This document shows, piece by piece, positions 5,661-5,814 of a DNA stretch of 5,814 nucleotides. How positions within the stretch are numbered: position 1 is the first letter of the stretch; every line of letters begins with the position of its first letter. Under the pieces are notes generated by a model. That model searched no databases and had not been told where the DNA came from. It worked only from the letters and a program-made list of their open reading frames with translations. The DNA is taken from contig JAITPE010000120.1 in assembly GCA_031289575.1 (NCBI GenBank), positions 1-5,814 on the forward strand. The letters are read 5' to 3'. The translations under genes were made by a program, and so were the position numbers. The DNA is from Spirochaetia bacterium. Lineage in GTDB: Bacteria; Spirochaetota; UBA4802; UBA5550.

Positions 5661-5708
5661 ATGTCATCCAAAAATAGAGTAAAGTCCGCTAAAAGCGGCA
5701 AAAAATGA
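5661..5708 (+). CDS. Possible 15-codon leader peptide ORF ending in a hairpin loop
   Basis: ATG at 5661 opens a 15-codon frame, MSSKNRVKSAKSGKK, with TGA at 5706-5708. It contains five Lys and four Ser. The last five or six sense codons form the left arm of the perfect hairpin at 5689-5727, and the stop sits in its loop, so a ribosome translating it would disrupt the hairpin. That geometry resembles a transcription-attenuation leader. Against it, no Shine-Dalgarno sequence precedes the ATG (upstream is TTTTCTCTCC), no promoter is evident before it, and short frames like this arise by chance. Confidence 0.2.
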   Translation: MSSKNRVKSAKSGKK

Positions 5709-5727
5709 ATTTTTTTGCCGCTTTTAG
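5689..5727. terminator. Perfect 17-bp hairpin, possible bidirectional terminator or attenuator
   Basis: CTAAAAGCGGCAAAAAA (5689-5705) pairs without mismatch with TTTTTTGCCGCTTTTAG (5711-5727) around the loop TGAAT. The sequence reads nearly the same on both strands, with a GCGGC/GCCGC core flanked by A/T runs, so RNA from either direction would make the same stem ending in UUUUAG. A competing small hairpin is possible: CCGCT (5686-5690) with AGCGG (5694-5698), which would leave the right arm free. It could block readthrough between the two outward-facing genes, or control transcription into the gene at 5810. Confidence 0.6.
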
Positions 5728-5760
5728 AAAAAAATCCAAAAATCTTTTAATCAAACGCCG

Positions 5761-5790
5761 TTGAAATTCGTATACCTTTCAGACATTAAT
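5761..5790 (+). promoter_or_regulatory. Weak promoter candidate for the gene at 5810
   Basis: TTGAAA at 5761-5766 matches five of six -35 bases. With an 18-base spacer, ATTAAT at 5785-5790 matches four of six -10 bases. The -10 box would end ten bases before GGAGG (5800-5804), giving a very short leader like that of the gene at 31. If this is the real promoter, the hairpin at 5689-5727 lies upstream of the transcript and cannot attenuate it. Confidence 0.3.
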
Positions 5791-5809
5791 TTATGTCTTG
5801 GAGGAAATT

Positions 5810-5814
5810 ATGCC
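5810..5814 (+). CDS. Start of a gene cut by the window edge
   Basis: ATG at 5810-5812 is followed by CC, so the second residue is Pro, Ser-excluded (CCN). It is preceded by CTTGGAGG with the GGAGG core at 5800-5804 and a 5-base spacing, the strongest ribosome binding site in this part of the window. The same CTTGGAGG is used by the gene at 31. Nothing can be said about the product. Confidence 0.6.

Larger units (their letters stand above)
5567..5809. other. Intergenic region between divergent genes
   Basis: These 243 bases hold no convincing gene. From left to right there is the Shine-Dalgarno-free leader of the minus-strand unknown gene, a GGGGTCAGAGC motif, a short tandem repeat, a G+C-rich patch, a 15-codon ORF, a perfect hairpin, and an A/T-rich stretch with the start signals of the next plus-strand gene. 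Both flanking genes point outward, so promoters for both should lie here. No strong one was found for the minus strand. Confidence 0.75.

Noticed and set aside
1..5814. CRISPR arrays, tRNA or rRNA genes, complete insertion sequences
   Set aside because: No regularly spaced repeats, cloverleaf-like segments, rRNA signatures or transposase frames were seen on either strand.

Overview
The window looks like compact chromosomal DNA from a Gram-negative (diderm) bacterium of moderate G+C. The diderm reading rests on a putative LolA/LolB-fold lipoprotein translationally coupled to an exported TPR protein. Lipobox style and gene pairing would fit a spirochaete, a deltaproteobacterium-like lineage or a Bacteroidetes relative. 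The sequence alone does not settle the phylum, and no rRNA or tRNA is present.

Layout from left to right. (1) At 1-1329 on + there is an extended -10 promoter, a very AT-rich 67-codon unknown gene, and 12 bp later carA, the glutaminase subunit of carbamoyl-phosphate synthetase; carB is not in the window. (2) At 1331-3972 on - there is a two-gene operon: a 622-residue exported TPR protein overlaps by ATGA with a 258-residue lipoprotein of LolA/LolB-like (DUF4292-type) appearance. Its stop codon is one base from the carA stop. The TPR gene has a TTGACA promoter so close to its ATG that the mRNA is predicted to be leaderless. (3) Across a 117-bp divergent spacer, a YugP-type membrane zinc metallopeptidase lies on + (4090-4788). 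(4) A 275-residue unrecognised protein on - (4739-5566) converges on the peptidase gene and overlaps it by 50 bp. (5) A noncoding stretch (5567-5809) holds a GGGGTCAGAGC motif, a 2 x 7-bp tandem repeat, a 15-codon ORF that ends in the loop of a perfect 17-bp hairpin, a weak promoter candidate, and a strong ribosome binding site for a gene that begins at 5810 and runs off the window.

Most of the window is housekeeping: pyrimidine/arginine precursor synthesis, envelope lipoprotein biology and membrane proteolysis. The less explained parts are the AT-rich ORF in front of carA, the unknown helical protein at 4739-5566, and the hairpin/short-ORF leader before 5810. I see no CRISPR array, complete mobile element or recognisable defence system.
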